From Lineus longissimus (taxonomy: Eukaryota > Nemertea > Pilidiophora > Heteronemertea > Lineidae), in assembly GCF_910592395.1 (NCBI RefSeq), contig NC_088316.1, forward strand, positions 14,510,001-14,570,000: a stretch of DNA of 60,000 nucleotides, written 5' to 3'. The first letter of the stretch is position 1, and every line of letters begins with the position of its first letter. The notes under the pieces were generated by a model. That model searched no databases and was not told where the DNA came from. It was given only the letters and a program-made list of their open reading frames with translations. The position numbers were made by a program, and so were the translations under genes. Below are positions 37,539-50,800 of the stretch, piece by piece.

Positions 37539-40500
37539 TAACGCTATGATTTCTTTGGCGAAGCAATATGGTCTAACTACAAATGTACCTTACAGCCTAC
37601 TGATTGATGAGTAACTGAAATAGCCATAGATGCATCTGCAGTTAATAGCAACTCCTTCTATGGAGATCTCTGAACAGCTTGAGGCAGGTGCAACCTAAAT
37701 ATCGTTTATTTCCCCGCGCAAGAGAAGATATAAACGGCACAGACGCGCCTTAGATTGCTGCGCTAATTGTCGTAGCTTGGTGCCATTTATGGCACTGAAA
37801 CATCGTTAGGAAATTCAATTAAAATTCTCATTAAAGCGATAAAAGATTGCATATAAAATTGTCATATTGAATTTGATGCAATTAAGAAAAGATAATTGAT
37901 GATACGGTGTTGTTTAACTAACAAGTGTGGCCCGTAGAGGTCGCAGAGATGGATCGGTCTTGTCAGCCATACATGTATGCTATTTACCGTTTCAGCGATC
38001 CTCAGCTTTTTCCCATCAAATTTTGAGAGCATTGTGTCGAATTTTATCAAAAAAGTAAGGGTGTAAAAATGAAATATGATGAAACTTACGCTCAAGTACA
38101 AAACACTACCCGAGAGCTGAAACTGTGCAGGTGTATGGTTAAAGGGAGAGAATATGCATTGACAAACTATGCCGCAGGCCGGCGAGAAAGTGTTAGCATT
38201 TGAACACGCCAGGTGACACCACTTGCAGCGAACCCAACTCAGTCAGAAGTCAGTGGTCATAGAAGGAGTAGAACACATACACGGTATGCATCTTTTTGTT
38301 TATTTAAGGCCATTATGGCTTCGTATTTACAGGGGGATATCGGTGCATTTGCGGCTCTGTTGGAAGTCGTCAAACTACGGCTATTGGTGTCCATGTTTTC
38401 CCTTTAATAGAAACCGTACATGCATTTGGCTTTGGGGATAGAACTGGTGCTGACTCTCTAACCATACCATAGCTCACGAACTCGCATCACTAGCCATTTT
38501 TTCCTCTTCCTTACTCCAAAGGATCGCTAAATCAACTACTAATTGCATTGATATAAATGAGCTTAAGCAGAAAAAGAAGATATCTCCAGGAAGCTATATG
38601 ATTGACATCATTTTTTCTTGACGATCTTAGCAGCATATAGCAGGTGATCCTAAAGGAAATTAGTTAAGAATTGGGCACTGTGAGAATAGAAGCATTGCTG
38701 TGCCAGTATGAGAGAATTTATTTGACGGCCTAAAAGAAAAATTACGACGAGGGAGTATTATTAGGTGGGCTGTAGGCTGTTTTATTGTGATGTGATGAGA
38801 AGGAAAAACGGTCATGATGGAATGATGCAAGGGATTCGAAGGAACTAACGGTCTTGAAGCTGACATAGAGGCAAATTGAGGCAGCAACACAAGACCGTAA
38901 GAGGTGAACGAAGACCGCGGACGACTTATTATCCAAATGGAGCCAACGGATATATGTCAGGTAAACGGTGATTAATGGCTTGGGAGGCTTTGACCAAAGG
39001 CACATTTTCACAATCTCATGCAGTGGTAACCTTGTCTTGGAAGTAAAATCTACTTGGCCCCAGTGAGGAAGAATAGCCCCTGGCGTCCGCCAAAATTATG
39101 CTGGTGGAAAGTAGTTCGCCAACATCTTATATCTCTTCGAGGCCTTCCGTTGCTGATGGGAAAACATCAACGGAAAACACCATTCTGTAGTTTCTGTAGT
39201 ATCCGTACGATTCGTGAAATGCTTGGGGCTGCTACCACACGCAGAAGATAAAATTTTGTGGCGATCTGAGTAGCGATGTTACTCTTCATAACCAGTTGAT
39301 GGTGATGGAAATAGATATGCTTGGCAATAACACCCGATGTTTCAGTACACTGTGAATGATGAAAATGTACAGATCGCAATGGATGGTTCGAGTAATGGAA
39401 CATGGATTGTGTTGTCCATTAATCTTGGCCTTATCTCTTACGCTGTGAGCTGTCCGCGGTTCCTGGGGGATTGGTGTGCAGAGGCAGGGGAGGACGAACA
39501 CTGGTGGACAAGAATGCTAATGATGATGAACAAGGTTCCATTCCCGCTGTGGTGTATTTTCCCTTGCGTAGCTGCTGGCAAAGAAACCTGCATACATGTA
39601 GGTTAGCAAAGGAACCCGCTGTTGTGACATTGCAGGAAGTACCCAATCTGCCTGGCGAACTATGCTTGATTCAAAGGTCATTCTCCACTTCAGCAATCAA
39701 CGCAATTACCAAAATTGTGACGAGTAACATTGACATGTCCTGGTCAAGGCTATACAGTCATGTACATGAACATGTACCTTAGGTCAAAAAGTACGGCTTC
39801 GACGCACGGCAAGACTCTAAGTAGATTCCTTAGGCAATCCATCCGTCATCCTATATTCACGATTCATAATGAGGAAGGACGAGACCGATACCACTGCGTC
39901 CGGGGTGTTACCAAGAGTGGCCATTTTTTAATACCAAGAGCAGACACCAGCATTGGATCAACGATTTCTGACTGCGCGCACCCGAGGACCATGCCGCGTT
40001 CAGTCCGCGTTGACTTTGAGTCAACACGTTGTGCTTGTTGTCCAAACGAACTGGCGAGAACCAAACATGTGCTGGAGGCAGACACAAAATGGACCGTCTA
40101 CTTACGCAAGTGCAGATATCTTAAGCCAACAAGAACCAAAGAAACATTGCATTCTCTTGGGAAATGTATTAACATTCTTGTTCATGGCAGCCTGGACAAT
40201 ATCCGCAGTTTGTTTCTTTAGTTATCTCGAACCAAGATGGATTCGAAGGTCCTCGAATTAGTCAATGACATTTGGTGATTCTCAGATTTCGCTGGTTTAT
40301 GGACTTGTACAGTGGATTAGTCTTTAACCCGTTTGAAACGGCAGGAGGCATAACGTAGTTGAATTAAACAATGACACATACATTTTGTAGTCACCAGTAC
40401 GTTAAATCTTTACACCACATTTCTTGATTATTGAATTGTACAGTAGATCATTCGAAGCAGTGTCGATGAAAAGTCAACAGTTTTCCTGGCGTAACGCTTT

Positions 40501-43500
40501 TCACTTTAAGCCAAGTAGACATTGATTCCGTTGAGATAAAGTTAACGCCCAAAGTAAGTAAATTCGTTGCTTTGAACAAACATGGCCAGAATATCAAAGA
40601 TCGTCCATTGGTATTAAGTGCTGAAGAAACCGGCCAGCACGTTACAGCCACAGCCACTGCATAATTACCTATCTGATGTCCAACCAAGTATACCCGGAAT
40701 TACAATAGTAATCAACATTTTAATTGTTATTTCGCATGCGAAGTGCTTGTTTACAAGCTTCCATTCGTGCAGAGGGAGACATTTTAATTTAATCAAGGCT
40801 TCGAAATTATCATTGGTGCCAGACCAGTGAGCTGTAACTGAGTTTTACGATCCTCTCGTGATTAAGCCGCGTTGATCAGTTGTTTCAAGTTCGATATCTA
40901 ATCTTTAAGAATTGTACTCGTTTATTGGCAATCAAATTGAAAGATCATTACTGGAAGCGATCACCACAAAAAATGGCCCCGTCAAAGCTACTGAAATGAC
41001 CCTTCCTCGTTGACACATCGGCCTGTTGACTTCTGCAACTTCCATATACATGTACATCACTCTAAGTTTCAATAGAAGAAATGTTGCTTCCAATTTCATC
41101 ACTGAAAGTTTTGATGGCGGAAATGATGCAAACAGCGCTCACTCGCACTTGCCTTCATCATTGCCAATAACAACACGACTCGACATGAAAAACTGGACAC
41201 CACGCGGCTGAAGACACAGATAATAGACGGCGCGGTTGCATTGCACGAACATTCGTCAGTGATGGTAAGCGAAATGGCCTATTGTTGCTGGAAGGTTGAA
41301 TTGGCAAATATAGCTCCTCAGAGGAATGATGGCTGTTAGGTAAGCGACGGTATTACAGATCAGTTAAATTCACCGCTGAACTCTCAAGGTTAATGTATGT
41401 GTATTGTATGTGCCCAGATGCTATTTCCTTTAAATTTGCATGGCATTTTTAATTAGGATCATGTTTGCGACACATCTATTTTCTATGGTCTCAATCAATA
41501 AATCATGACTGCAAAACCATCTCCAAATCAATTAGGTAGTCATTGCTTATGACGTTCAATGACATCTTCATGGCTGCTGGGTACTTTTATATACACTCCG
41601 GACGCAGTGGAGCGGCCTCGTACTTCTGATGTATGTATGTATAAAGCACGTCGAATGGACTGCCTCAGGAGTTTACCTTTTTATAGCTTCACTTTTCTTG
41701 GAAGAATATCGAATGTAATGCCAATAATTAGTCAACGACTAGACCTATGTTGCTGCAGTACTAATCGTGTTTATGTAGCCTCTCCAAAGGTCTCATATTA
41801 CTTTCTGGGAACCAGGAAAAGCGTGGACGGCAACACTAAGTTAGCAAAGCTATAAAAATCACATCTTTGCCAGGCAATAGCATCGCCCTTCCTCGGAAGC
41901 AATCACAATCAAATCACGAATCGAGCTTTAAATGAGGCCACACACGGGGTATTGTTCTTCAATTCCAATCAGAGTGCGAATGTCCCTGAAGAGGTGACGT
42001 GAGATTGGCTGAAGATTTATTGCCAACGCCCCGCTGGTAAAATGACAGAGTCGCCGAACACGTGCTGTGACGTTGCAACCTCCACGCAGGGGCGCGGTGG
42101 CCGTTCAGTGTTGTTGTTGTTGTTAAGATAATTCCTTGCCGTAACAACACGTAATTGCGACGAGGGGAAGAGTCCTTATAAAACGGAATGCTGTGCGTAT
42201 TTCAGACCATGAGTGCGGGTAATGACCACGCCTTGCTTGACCTCGCCTCCAAACCCAGGACATAAGGTGGTTATTGTGTGAAGCAACGGCCTCACCTTGC
42301 TCGGCCTCACTCTAATCCCATCCTAAGTGCTTCAGATGTAATTAATTTGTGACTTTTTCTCCGGATGAAAGGGGTACCTGTGCAATCGACAAGGGACCAA
42401 TCCAGATCATTTTAATTAAGAGTTGATGAAGTTAATCGTTGTCCCAAGTGAGTGGCAGCATCAAACCAGCGCTTTGGTTATATTAGAGAATAATTGGTTT
42501 CTGACAATGGTTGGTTGGCCGTCTTCCAGTCTCATTGTAGGACAGTCAGTCAGTCTGATTAATCGAATGCTGTTGGCGCGTGGTCATGGCACAAAATGAT
42601 GAGTGTACTCTCACTTTCACTTTTCAGAGTTCTTCCCGGCTGCGGGAAGTGGCAAAACAAAAGATGCCATGTGGTCTAGATCGCTCTCAAAGACATTTTA
42701 CAGGACAATCATTCCAACTGAAGCGAACATAAAGAACTTTTATCGAAATTGAGTGCAAATCACCCAATTAGATGCATATCTGAGGCTGTTTATTGCTTGC
42801 CGACCCCAAGTTTCAAAATGGTACCCAAGATGGCGGCCATTTTCCGCGGGCGTGGTGAACCAGAACGAGGCGAGCAGACGATTAGCTTTGTTGTGTCATT
42901 AAAATGATGCGGATGTCGATTGAGTTGAGGAGATGAACCTACCCAAGGGATTATTTGTTTCTCGTGTCATTTGAGATCGTCAAACAAAGACAGTTTGTAG
43001 AGGAGATCAGATTAGCTTCAGTGAGACTTACGCATCAGTGCTTTACTCAAATATTCTAATGGGATTCCTGTGAAATCTCTCAAAATGAGTGTTTTCTTTC
43101 AAAGAAACTTGATATAGGATCATCCAATCGCCATGCTTGGCCAACTTCGCAATACTCTCAGATCTAAAGCTTTTTCGAATTTCGAATAAAGAAACAATGG
43201 TACAAGAAGGTAAGCGCTGATTCCGCGCCTTGCCCGAGTGTAATATTTTTGGTTTCCGTTCATTAATTTGGTAATGCCAGGTCATAGTATTTCGAACTAT
43301 CTTTCAGTTATATGTAAAAACTGAGACATGGGGAATATAAAAAAGCGTTGCAAATGCTGTGACCCGTTATCTCGGCCCGTCCGATGTCTTTGCTGCCCTA
43401 TAAATCGTTTTCTGTGGCCGGCACAAGCTTCTCTCCGTTTTTGCTGTTTGATGATCTCACCCTCCGAACTTTGATTGGTGGCAAAGGACGGAGCGAATTG

Positions 43501-44234
43501 CAGCGGCAAAAGAAGACGACGAACAAGATGCTTGAAATGAGCAGACTATCAGGATATCTAACGCGGGAATATGATAAATCGCAATCGGTGGTGCTGTGCA
43601 ATCGCCCGCAAACGCGATAATAGCGACAACCATCTCGGCGGAAAATTCCAATTACCGTTCAAGACGCCTGCTGGGGAGTTTGGGTCACAACGGATCATTT
43701 GATGGTCGTTACAGATCAAGAAATGAATCTTTTTCCAGCTCAATGACACTTGACGACATCATCATTTTCTAGTTTACGTGGGTAACGAGTTTAAATACCA
43801 CCAGCGGCTGTGAATTGGCCCGGAAAATTCGAATCGGGTTTTCCTCCGTCGATGTCGTGGTGATATTTCTACTCTGATGGATTTGGGATCAGTCAAGGTG
43901 CTGCAGTTCAAAAGGAAGATCACAGAAGGTTAAGGGTATTGTTTTATTTGGGGGCGAAACAATAGCTATTATGTTCATATAAAAACAAGGTCACCCTTGT
44001 TCATATCTTACGGGATGTCCTGTTGAGAATCCAGCCCAGGAGTCAGTTGGGACAAGCGGCAAACTGTTCAGATTTCTGATTGATCTTTTAGCGTCTCTGA
44101 CGCAAGCCAGGGAGGCAAGTCATTTTGGACTGTTTGTCAGACTGGGTGTATCAAAAAAATCCCACACTTTCCAGCACTACTTGGTGTCTCAAAAAACAAC
44201 AAAAACAAACACCGTAAGATACTCTGTACACATT

Positions 44235-44240
44235 TTTATT
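44235..44240 (-). terminator. MYCBP2: Distal polyadenylation signal of MYCBP2
   Basis: AATAAA on the - strand is followed, about 25-50 bases downstream (44185-44215), by a strongly GT/T-rich tract (GTGTTTGTTTTTGTTGTTTT), the classic downstream element. Cleavage is expected near 44215-44220. Confidence 0.6.
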
Positions 44241-44323
44241 ACAATGATTAAAATCTCCTTGATTTTAGAGAACTTGTGATGCAGCTTTAATCCTAAGTCA
44301 TCTGAGATTACACGTATTTATAG

Positions 44324-44331
44324 TATGTACA
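44324..44331 (-). promoter_or_regulatory. Pumilio-type element in 3' UTR
   Basis: Reads TGTACATA on the - strand, matching TGTANATA. Similar octamers occur at 45914-45921 (TGTAAATA) and 47165-47172 (TGTATATA). PUF proteins bind such sites to repress or localise mRNAs. An 8-mer with this degeneracy is expected sometimes by chance in 3.5 kb of AT-rich DNA. Confidence 0.35.
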
Positions 44332-45105
44332 CATCCACTTAATTACATATGACATCTTCATCAACGCCAATACGAAACAAATAACAGTAATGACAATGAA
44401 AATCCAAAACTAATCAAAGATTCGAGAATCAATTAATCATTTAGTACAATCAGTTCTAATTATTGTACAATCACTTACTTATTGTAAACAAGTTCAATGC
44501 TTAAGAACCTCCTACAATATTATTTGACAGTGTTTAGAGACCATCAGTTGGCACGAGAGTAAAAATTGTAAATTTAGCATGCGTCTGTAACTTCATTGGC
44601 AAATAGTACCTCACTGTACATGTTAAGGGTAGCTAAGGATGCTGGTAATCATTCAAGAAGGCAGACAGAAGTTTGGAACAGCTTGTACAAACCTGAAACC
44701 TGTCTTCATCGATTATTTTTCTGCCCATGCAGCATGGCATTCTCAGTATTAATCCTTGGTACTAACATGTACAGACATTTCCATTATTTTGAGGTTGCAA
44801 ATTCCAAACAACCAGCATCGAGCCTAAATCAAGTTTTGTAAAGTAAGCTTAAACCATAGCAACCTTATCACCCTTCTACAAGCAACAGTTCAGCCAAACT
44901 GTAAAGCTGGTGTGTTCTAGAATAGTAGATACCTCCATAAAGAGGTCAATAACATATTATACTACATGTAATAACCTTTATTACTAAAAGGCATCCACTT
45001 AATATATCACACATATTTCATCAAGACACTCACTGTATAACCACTATTCTTCAGCCCCAAGAAATCACCCAAATCAGGCAGTATCATCAACAAGAGGACT
45101 TAAGC

Positions 45106-45619
45106 TAAACTTAAGCCAAATCCCTAAGCTTTTTTCAACCCAAGGGGTCCCCAAACATTCAAAATCAACCAAATTTAAGCCAAATCCCCAAGGTTTTTTC
45201 AACCCAAGGGCTCCCCAAACATTCAAAATCAACCAAACTTAAGCCAAATCCCCAAGCTTTTTCAACCCCAGAGCTCCCCAAACATTCAAAATCAACCAAA
45301 CTTAAGCCAAATCCCAAAGCTTTTTCAACCCCAGAGCTCCCCAAACATTCAAAATCAACCAAACTTAAGCCAAATCCCCAAACTTTTTTCAACCCCATGG
45401 TCTCCCCAAACATTCAAAATCAACCAAACTTAAGCCAAATCCCCAAGCTTTTTTCAACCCCATGGTCTCCCCAAACATTCAAAATCAACCAAACTTAAGC
45501 CAAATCCCCAAGCTTTTTTCAACCCCAGGGCTCCCCAAACATTCAAAATCAACCAAACTTGAGCCAAATCCCCAAGCTTTTTTCAACCCGCCCAGGGCTC
45601 CCCAAACATTCAAAATCAA
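45106..45619. repeat. Minisatellite, eight copies of a 63-65 bp unit
   Basis: Each unit contains CTTAAGCCAAATCCCCAAGC, a TTTTTTCAACCCC block and CTCCCCAAACATTCAAAATC on the + strand. Eight units follow head to tail. They differ by point changes and 1-4 base indels; the last carries an extra CGCC. The array lies inside the MYCBP2 3' UTR. Confidence 0.95.
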
Positions 45620-47743
45620 ATACATTTTGAAGTACTCCAAGCCCCTGCTTAAGGGGTAAGCCAAATTATGCAAAACACAGCAGGGACAGCAATTAAAAGT
45701 CAATTCAACCAAAATTTCCCGCAGTCCAGTGGCGAGTATGGGCTACAGCATGCTCAAGACAACTTTTAAAGGCGTACGCTGTCCATGTTCATTGTAATAG
45801 AAATACAGTGTTGTAGTGCAGTTATTATGCATGAAAATTTGCTGAAACTTGGTAGGCATAGTATTTGTATATCTGACTACAAAACTGCATTGTTGAAATG
45901 GATATTCTGTAAGTATTTACAATGTACACAATCAAAATGTTTGCAAATTCGAGTTTGATTTTTCTTTAGGCTGGGTTGAAGCAGGTAACGTCATAAGATC
46001 AACCAACCATACGAAATTCACAACACAAACCAAAATACTGGCAGGGTATTAAACACGTACAATCCCCAAGGATTAGAAAAAACTAGCGCGGTTGTGACCC
46101 AATCGGGACGATGAAGAAAATTACATTACAAGAGGCCACAGCAGATGACTAAAGTTATCAATTAAATTAAGTCCGAGTAAATTTCCTTTATCTAATCTAT
46201 GAGACACTACAAGGTACTTTAAAGTTTGATACCATTTCCTACACATGCACATGCAACAAACATTACCTATTCCAACTAAAGGTTATTTTCTGCTGGCCCT
46301 AGTCTCTGACAAATTGTACACACTAATATCACCTAGAAACTAGGTCAGCACGATACTACGACAACAGAAAAACTTATCACATCGCTACGCAACCCCGATT
46401 TATTTCCACATTACAAAGACGGGAGGACATGGCACAACCTAGTGATGTCACAACCATGTCACAACCCGCCACAACGTCACCTCTCTAACAGACTGACGTC
46501 AACTCTACAATAAGCCGTCAACAGATCCTGGTCCGACGACAACATCGATTCACGATTCCTGGGGCAGACGTGTCTTAGCTCAGTCTCATTTTTATCGTCC
46601 CCAACGCACTGAGATATAAGTCTAGCTGATATTGAAGCAAAGTTTAAGCAGATCTACAAGAAAACTTCATTAAAAGTATCATTGATGAGAGGAGTAATAG
46701 AGGTATGAGTGATGTCATGTATACTAGAAAGTCATGAGAAAAGACCCCCAAAAGTTTGGAAAAAGCGCCCAGGTGACCCCACATCATTTCAAAGAGAAGA
46801 AGTAGAAAGTTATCATTACGATGCCTGCGCCAAATTTTACATGATTTTAAAGCCATTTTCTTGAATATGTTATTCTACGGTTATAAAAGTAGAAAATTAA
46901 AAACATCTTTAGCTGCAAACAGTTCCCCATTTCATTGGTTCAACTAATGCCCCTGATTTGTATGTGTCGAAATGCTACAAAGGCAACTACATGTACACAC
47001 TGGTATACATTTTTGATTAATTGATTTCATTCGAGAATTTTTGACTTCCATTTTATTCAAACAAGCAATGGTTCAAAGCATATTTATAGGAAGAAACATC
47101 TAGTACTCCCTAGCTTTTTTTAATGACCTGTGAAGCAGACCTTCGTATCTTTACCCATCACAAATATATACAGTTTGATAGCGCTGGAACTGACTGGAAA
47201 TTGATAGCATACAGCTTTAGAGAGGACCTACGTGGCACAGAGAAGAAAATCAGAAGTGTTGATTCGTGCAGAGATAGATAGAGAAAAGTAACATACTGAA
47301 GAGAGTTTGGCTTCAACTCGGGATACTGGCTGTTCAGAAAACAGACAGACTGTTTCTTCCACAAGCGGTACACCAGTTTTATTATTCTAAGGTATCAAAC
47401 AAGCTTTAGACAGTGAAGATGCACAAGTAGGCCTACACCAGTCATGTCAGAGCACATAGAACTGTCACCCTGAATTAGAAGTCTCGAAGCTCAGGTTTTA
47501 CAGAAGATTGACTGTGGCTTGAAAACTCATCTCACAGTATGTGATACTGGAGCTGTCTGCTTAACATCCAGTGGGAAATTGTCCATGGCATTCTTGCCTT
47601 CAGTATTCTCTACTTTGTGATCAGTTATCAACTCGGTGAAATTCCTCATCGAGTTAAATCAAGGGCAGCACATCTGATCGCGATCAATTCAATCCCCAAC
47701 ATGCAATAGAGAAGAACATTAGAATTTCCTAGGTTCTGTGTTT

Positions 47744-47859
47744 TCAAAATGTGTGCGCATTCCTGCAGACACCGCAACCCAGAGCAAACTCCTCACCCGT
47801 AGGTGGGTGCTGTACATGAAGAGGGCATTCATCGCCTTCTAGTTGTTTCCCCTTTGGAC
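47744..47859 (-). CDS. MYCBP2: MYCBP2 terminal coding exon
   Basis: Encodes [20 protein letters not shown]…[16 protein letters not shown] and a TGA stop (47744-47746). The final residues are nearly identical to vertebrate MYCBP2, so the protein end is certain. The first Gly codon is split with exon u. Acceptor CCATTGCAG. Confidence 0.97.
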
Positions 47860-50800
47860 CTGCAATGGAACCAAGAGAAGAGTGAAAATAATGAAACATT
47901 TGTAGGACAGGTCCAGAAGGAATATCCTTGATATGAACTGGGACAACTGTGTCTCATCCGTAGGCAGAAACTGGTTAGGAAAGCGAAGGGATACACTTGA
48001 AACTGGCACTAGGCTAGATCAAAAACTAATGAAACCAAATAACAGCTCACCTGCAGGACAATGTGGAAGTTCACTCTTTGGAATGTTGGTCACCCGCTGG
48101 AAATCATCATGGCAGGCATTGCAGAAATGAGTCGTCCCAAAGCAGAAGAAGACTGCCACAGAACAGCAATATCGGCATTTGTATTCCAAGAAGTCTGTGC
48201 CGTGTTTGGGACACATCTGTGCCCGGGAGACGTCAGAACAACCGCCGCATACCAGTTCGGTGGGATCGTATTCATCGGAGTCCGCTGCCTGCTCATCACA
48301 GCGGGCCTCGCCTCCGTAGTAAGCCTGGAAAAGGGGAGAAAGTAATAAACCATACAAAGATCAAATCTATCTCATGCAATGTCAGTGGACTGCAGTTTCT
48401 AGCAGAGCACCCAACCTGCCTAATGGCTGTCTTCAGCTGTTCCACTACTGCACCGCTGCAGCACATCCTATTTAGTCAATGGCAGCTTACATGGATACGA
48501 AATGGTGGTTTCACTAACCTTCTTGCACTTGTAGCATACATAGTATGCATATCTCTCCATAGCAAACCCGGATGGATCGCTGAAGTATCTTGTCCCAGGC
48601 GTCGAAATCGGCTTGGCCACATGAAGACCCTCGTACTCCAGCCTCATCGTGGATTTGCGCTTGACGTCCTCGTACAGTGCAAGAATGGGATCGAGGAGGT
48701 CTTTCAACACTGGATGCTCGATGTCACCCTAGAAAAGAAAACACGAAATCAGACGCTTTTCAAAATGGATCAGTGAAATACGGTTTTATTCAAGCTTTTT
48801 GTGAAGAGCAGCCGAGAGCCTTGGGACCCCACAGCCAGCTACCATAAAAAATTATCTTCGGCCGACCACAGAGAAGCTACTTGTGCCAGTCCAAGACAGC
48901 GCTGCCACTGGGTTTTCCTACTCAGAAGTAATAAGCATGATGTGCATGTAAAGTTGTTTCTACCTTGCAGATAGGACACTTGGAGAATCCGAAGGTGATC
49001 CTTGGACCGACCCATTTCCTCTCGAGGACCTTCCTGCAACAATGGTAATGGAACACGTGCCCACAAATCAGCTGAAATATAAAGATATCAATATTAATTC
49101 AGTATTCTCATGCATGTGTTTTCTGTTACAAAATAGCAAGTGTTGTTTTAGAGAACAGTTCTAAATCAGCTACCAACCCCTTTGCTATTGATCCAACTTC
49201 TTCAGTTCCTACATTTGTTGTTGCAGAGCCAATTTGAAAAATGTAATTCTAAAGATGTTGATAACATTTTTACCTTGATCGCCGGAGCATTGGAGAGCGC
49301 CTCTGTGAAGCATATCATACACATGTCATCGGCATCCTGCCTGAGCGAGCCGTCCCCTTCCTTATTGCAGCCATGGAGGCAGGGTAAACATGGATTCTCA
49401 TTACAGAACCCCCCACACGGATGGCCGCAGGGGTGCGTTTTACTGCAAGCATTCTTCGCGTGTTCCTGAGAGAATATATGAAATAGAATACGTTAGAAAC
49501 CACTCATTGCAAGCCCTACTGAAATCTGTAAAAATTTGAAACCAATGTGAGTAAGACAAGTGAAGTGGCTGCATGTAGAGGAAATCAAACACTTGCTCAC
49601 CTGACATTCTGCATCAGAGCAGATATTTCCAATTGCGAGAATCCCAGTGCTATCCGTCGCACCACAGAACCGGCAAGTTCCTACAACATTCCCTGGTTTA
49701 CCGGCACTAATCTTCCCCTTGGTTCCCTCCCTGAATTCGACCATCGCTTTCAAGGTCTTGGAGTCCGCTAGGGCCATAACCCAGAAGAGTTTGGTCCTAC
49801 CGCATCCCTCGTGGAGGTCAACCTTGATGGCCTCCTCTTCCTCCTTGAACACCTAGAGACGGAAAAGAGATTGGTTAGGTGATGGAAGACTGGCAGGGTT
49901 AGTTATGGGTTGCTGTCACTGCAGAAGTTGTGACTGATAATACTGCCAGAAGAACTTTCTTGCAAAATTACTGAACTCTCGTAGTGCACCGGACAGCCTC
50001 AGATAAACCCAAAGGCAATACATTACTCATATTGATAGCCAAATCACTTTAGACAATGTCAGATAGATATACATGCAAACTGCAGCCGTTTTAAGACAAA
50101 GAGAAAGTTGTCCTACCTGTCTTTGATGAGACCTGGTCCTGCGGTGTAGGTGGAGGAATCGATCACAGTCAGCGCAGAGGTTGCCACATAACGTACACAG
50201 AATAATGGCCACAGTGTCACCATCGTCATGATTGTCACATGTTGGCTGCAAGTGGTAGAGACAGAAATAGATATTACAATCCATTCAGACAGAAAGATCG
50301 CGACATCCCATCAAATTATTTAGGTTTAATACCTGGATCCATTTCAAACTTCTTCATCAGTCAACTCACTTGGTGCAGAAGACTATCATACCGCAAAGTT
50401 GAAAGACATTCCCTTGCAAAATTACATCTGGTACAAATGAACAATTCTACTGCGAATTTTCGGTCGTTTTCTCAAGTTACAACCAAAGATCTCTTTGGTG
50501 TTCTAGTCCAGTTCAGTGGTCGACTTACCCGCTGCTGATTGGCTTGTCCGTTGACCCATTGACCCGAGGAGAGTCGTTCCACATGTTCATTATCTAGCAC
50601 ACACAGCGACGCCAGTGCCAACCACAGCTGCAATAAAGAAATGAATAGAACATTTATTCACGGTGCTTGCAATAAACATGTAAAAGATATAACACTGTGA
50701 GTCCTCTAAGCAACTTTGCCAATACTGCTGTGAAACCTTTCCTTCAAAAGACGAAGATGCAAGTTCAAACTTTGGATCAACTTGAGAGTTTGAACAGCAA

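Larger units (their letters stand above)
20697..44216. other. Long intergenic interval between POU4 and MYCBP2, no gene recognised
   Basis: About 23.5 kb without a credible coding region. Open frames such as 29413-29829 (-), 39730-40221 (+) and 35787-36194 (+) are short, overlap rival frames and lack known domains. Base composition fluctuates, with patches of higher GC and CpG near 22.0-22.5, 26.2-26.4, 28.3-28.8, 33.1-33.3 and 42.0-43.7 kb that are candidate conserved non-coding elements. Individual motifs noted separately are an RFX-like box, a nuclear-receptor element and a G-run. A B-box-like GGGTTCAAATCCC at about 21786 lacks the rest of a tRNA. Confidence 0.5.
44217..47743 (-). other. 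MYCBP2: MYCBP2 3' UTR (about 3.5 kb)
   Basis: The stretch runs from the base after the MYCBP2 stop codon to the best-supported poly(A) site. Other AATAAA hexamers (for example at 47378-47383 on the - strand) could give shorter forms. It contains an eight-copy minisatellite (45106-45619) and three Pumilio-type TGTANATA motifs read on the - strand (44324-44331, 45914-45921, 47165-47172). No open frame here looks real; the repeated 'SLVDFECLG' frames on the - strand are minisatellite translation. Confidence 0.6.

Noticed and set aside
39730-40221. 163-codon + frame with several Cys and basic residues
   Set aside because: No zinc-finger spacing or known family; three overlapping frames in the same DNA and no supporting signals, so chance is the better explanation.
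45165-45712. Repetitive - strand frames reading GLSLVDFECLGS… repeats
   Set aside because: They are translation of the 64-bp minisatellite in the MYCBP2 3' UTR. Unit length changes (63-65 bp) break the frame, so this is not a repeat protein.
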